In this document: positions 63,664-64,000 of the stretch, in pieces | Numbering within the stretch: position 1 is the stretch's first letter | Layout: each line of letters opens with the position of its first letter | Assembly: GCA_959347345.1 (NCBI GenBank) | Contig: OY365738.1 | Span: 1,426,001 to 1,490,000, forward strand | Source: an uncultured Amylibacter sp. | Lineage (GTDB): Bacteria > Pseudomonadota > Alphaproteobacteria > Rhodobacterales > Rhodobacteraceae | Direction of reading: 5' to 3' | DNA length: 64,000 bases | The notes under the pieces: model-generated | What the model was told of the DNA's origin: nothing | Databases searched by the model: none | Seen by the model: the letters and a program-made list of their open reading frames with translations, nothing else | Translations under genes and position numbers: made by a program

Positions 63664-64000
63664 TTATCCATTAATATAATGCCGCGCGTATCGCTGGGAC
63701 AAAGCACAAAGCACTTCATAGGGAATAGTCTGTGCGGTTTTCGCGACACTATCAATTCCTTGGTGATGATTCAATAGCGATAAATGCGTGGGTGTATCCG
63801 CCAAATGCGATATATCCACGCTCATCAAATCCATGGAGACTCGCCCGATTAACGGACAGGCGGTTTCATCGGCAAACAGATGCAACTCACCCCGCGCCAG
63901 AGCATAAAAAATCCCATCGGCATAGCCCGCGTTTAACGTGGCAATCGTGCTCGGCACGGGCGCGACCCACGTCCCGTCATAGCCCACGGGCGCCCCGACG
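63664..64000 (-). CDS. alr: Alanine racemase, C-terminal part (partial)
   Basis: PLP enzyme making D-alanine for peptidoglycan. Only the last 112 codons lie in the window; the frame continues past the edge (PVGYDGTW is preceded in frame by VGA). The C-terminal barrel shows STIATLNAGYADGIFYALAR, with the catalytic-type Tyr region shifted to NAGYADG, and CPLIGRVSMDLMSVDISHLA, the conserved RVSMD motif. Confidence 0.9.
   Translation of the reverse strand, partial: VGAPVGYDGTWVAPVPSTIATLNAGYADGIFYALARGELHLFADETACPLIGRVSMDLMSVDISHLADTPTHLSLLNHHQGIDSVAKTAQTIPYEVLCALSQRYARHYING

Noticed and set aside
1..64000. tRNA or rRNA genes
   Set aside because: No T-loop-like GGTTCGAATCC with matching stems and no conserved rRNA segment was recognised on either strand by eye; a covariance-model search would be decisive.

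Overview
The window is a 64 kb chromosomal segment of an alphaproteobacterium. Support comes from a TrcR/DUF1013 gene, which is largely confined to that class, from a dnaA-rpsT-mutM-ubiE-ubiB neighbourhood, from a dnaA-dnaN-recF run, and from a PuuD-type urate pathway. Base composition is moderate and intergenic repeats are abundant. A free-living, possibly marine lineage (SAR116-like) would fit, but that is an inference; no rRNA or tRNA gene was seen that could settle it.

Layout. 1-6.2 kb: a branched-chain amino acid/amide-type ABC permease (cut by the window edge) and its Tat-exported binding protein, a zinc alcohol dehydrogenase, and sucCD. 6.2-6.86 kb: a repeat mosaic. 6.86-12.1 kb: aroC with a LysE-type exporter, then thiBPQ under a TPP riboswitch. 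12.3-17.8 kb: a minus-strand operon VOC-dapE-DUF2064 transferase-rnr-lytic transglycosylase. 17.9-26.9 kb: recF, dnaN, dnaA, a candidate oriC, rpsT, mutM, then ubiE-ubiB and trcR in the opposite direction. 26.9-31.3 kb: an SDR with a lost catalytic lysine, an rRNA methyltransferase-like gene, clpS, a D,D-carboxypeptidase with a SPOR domain, and a small DUF2188 gene.

31.4-39.2 kb is a purine (urate) catabolism island. It holds puuD and uraH on one strand and a puuE-uraD fusion, allE and allA on the other, then a DNA methyltransferase-HNH fusion with its own promoter, then a xanthine/urate-type permease. Together these take urate to glyoxylate and urea, except that the allantoate to ureidoglycine step is not in the window. 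39.2-41.3 kb: divergent hemC and hemE. 41.5-43.4 kb: an A/T-rich insertion with a small unknown protein, a retropepsin-like protease and a GHKL ATPase, the best candidate here for an undescribed system. 43.6-49.6 kb: accD-folC and carB. 49.8-56.2 kb: tolB-pal-cpoB-tilS and ftsH. 56.3-57.9 kb: three small or secreted proteins. 58.1-62.1 kb: fhs-folD-rmuC. 62.1-64 kb: mlaF, mlaE and the 3' part of alr.

The most unusual non-coding feature is a family of heptanucleotide arrays (TTAGTGA, TTAACGA, TTAGTTA and reverse complements). They start at or next to the stop codons of lysE, thiQ, the transglycosylase, folC and ftsH. In the opposite orientation they lie a few bases upstream of the predicted -35 boxes of puuE, accD, carB and a lipoprotein gene. 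Two inverted copies of a roughly 400 bp MITE-like element (33.1-33.5 and 45.86-46.27 kb) carry the same arrays at their ends.
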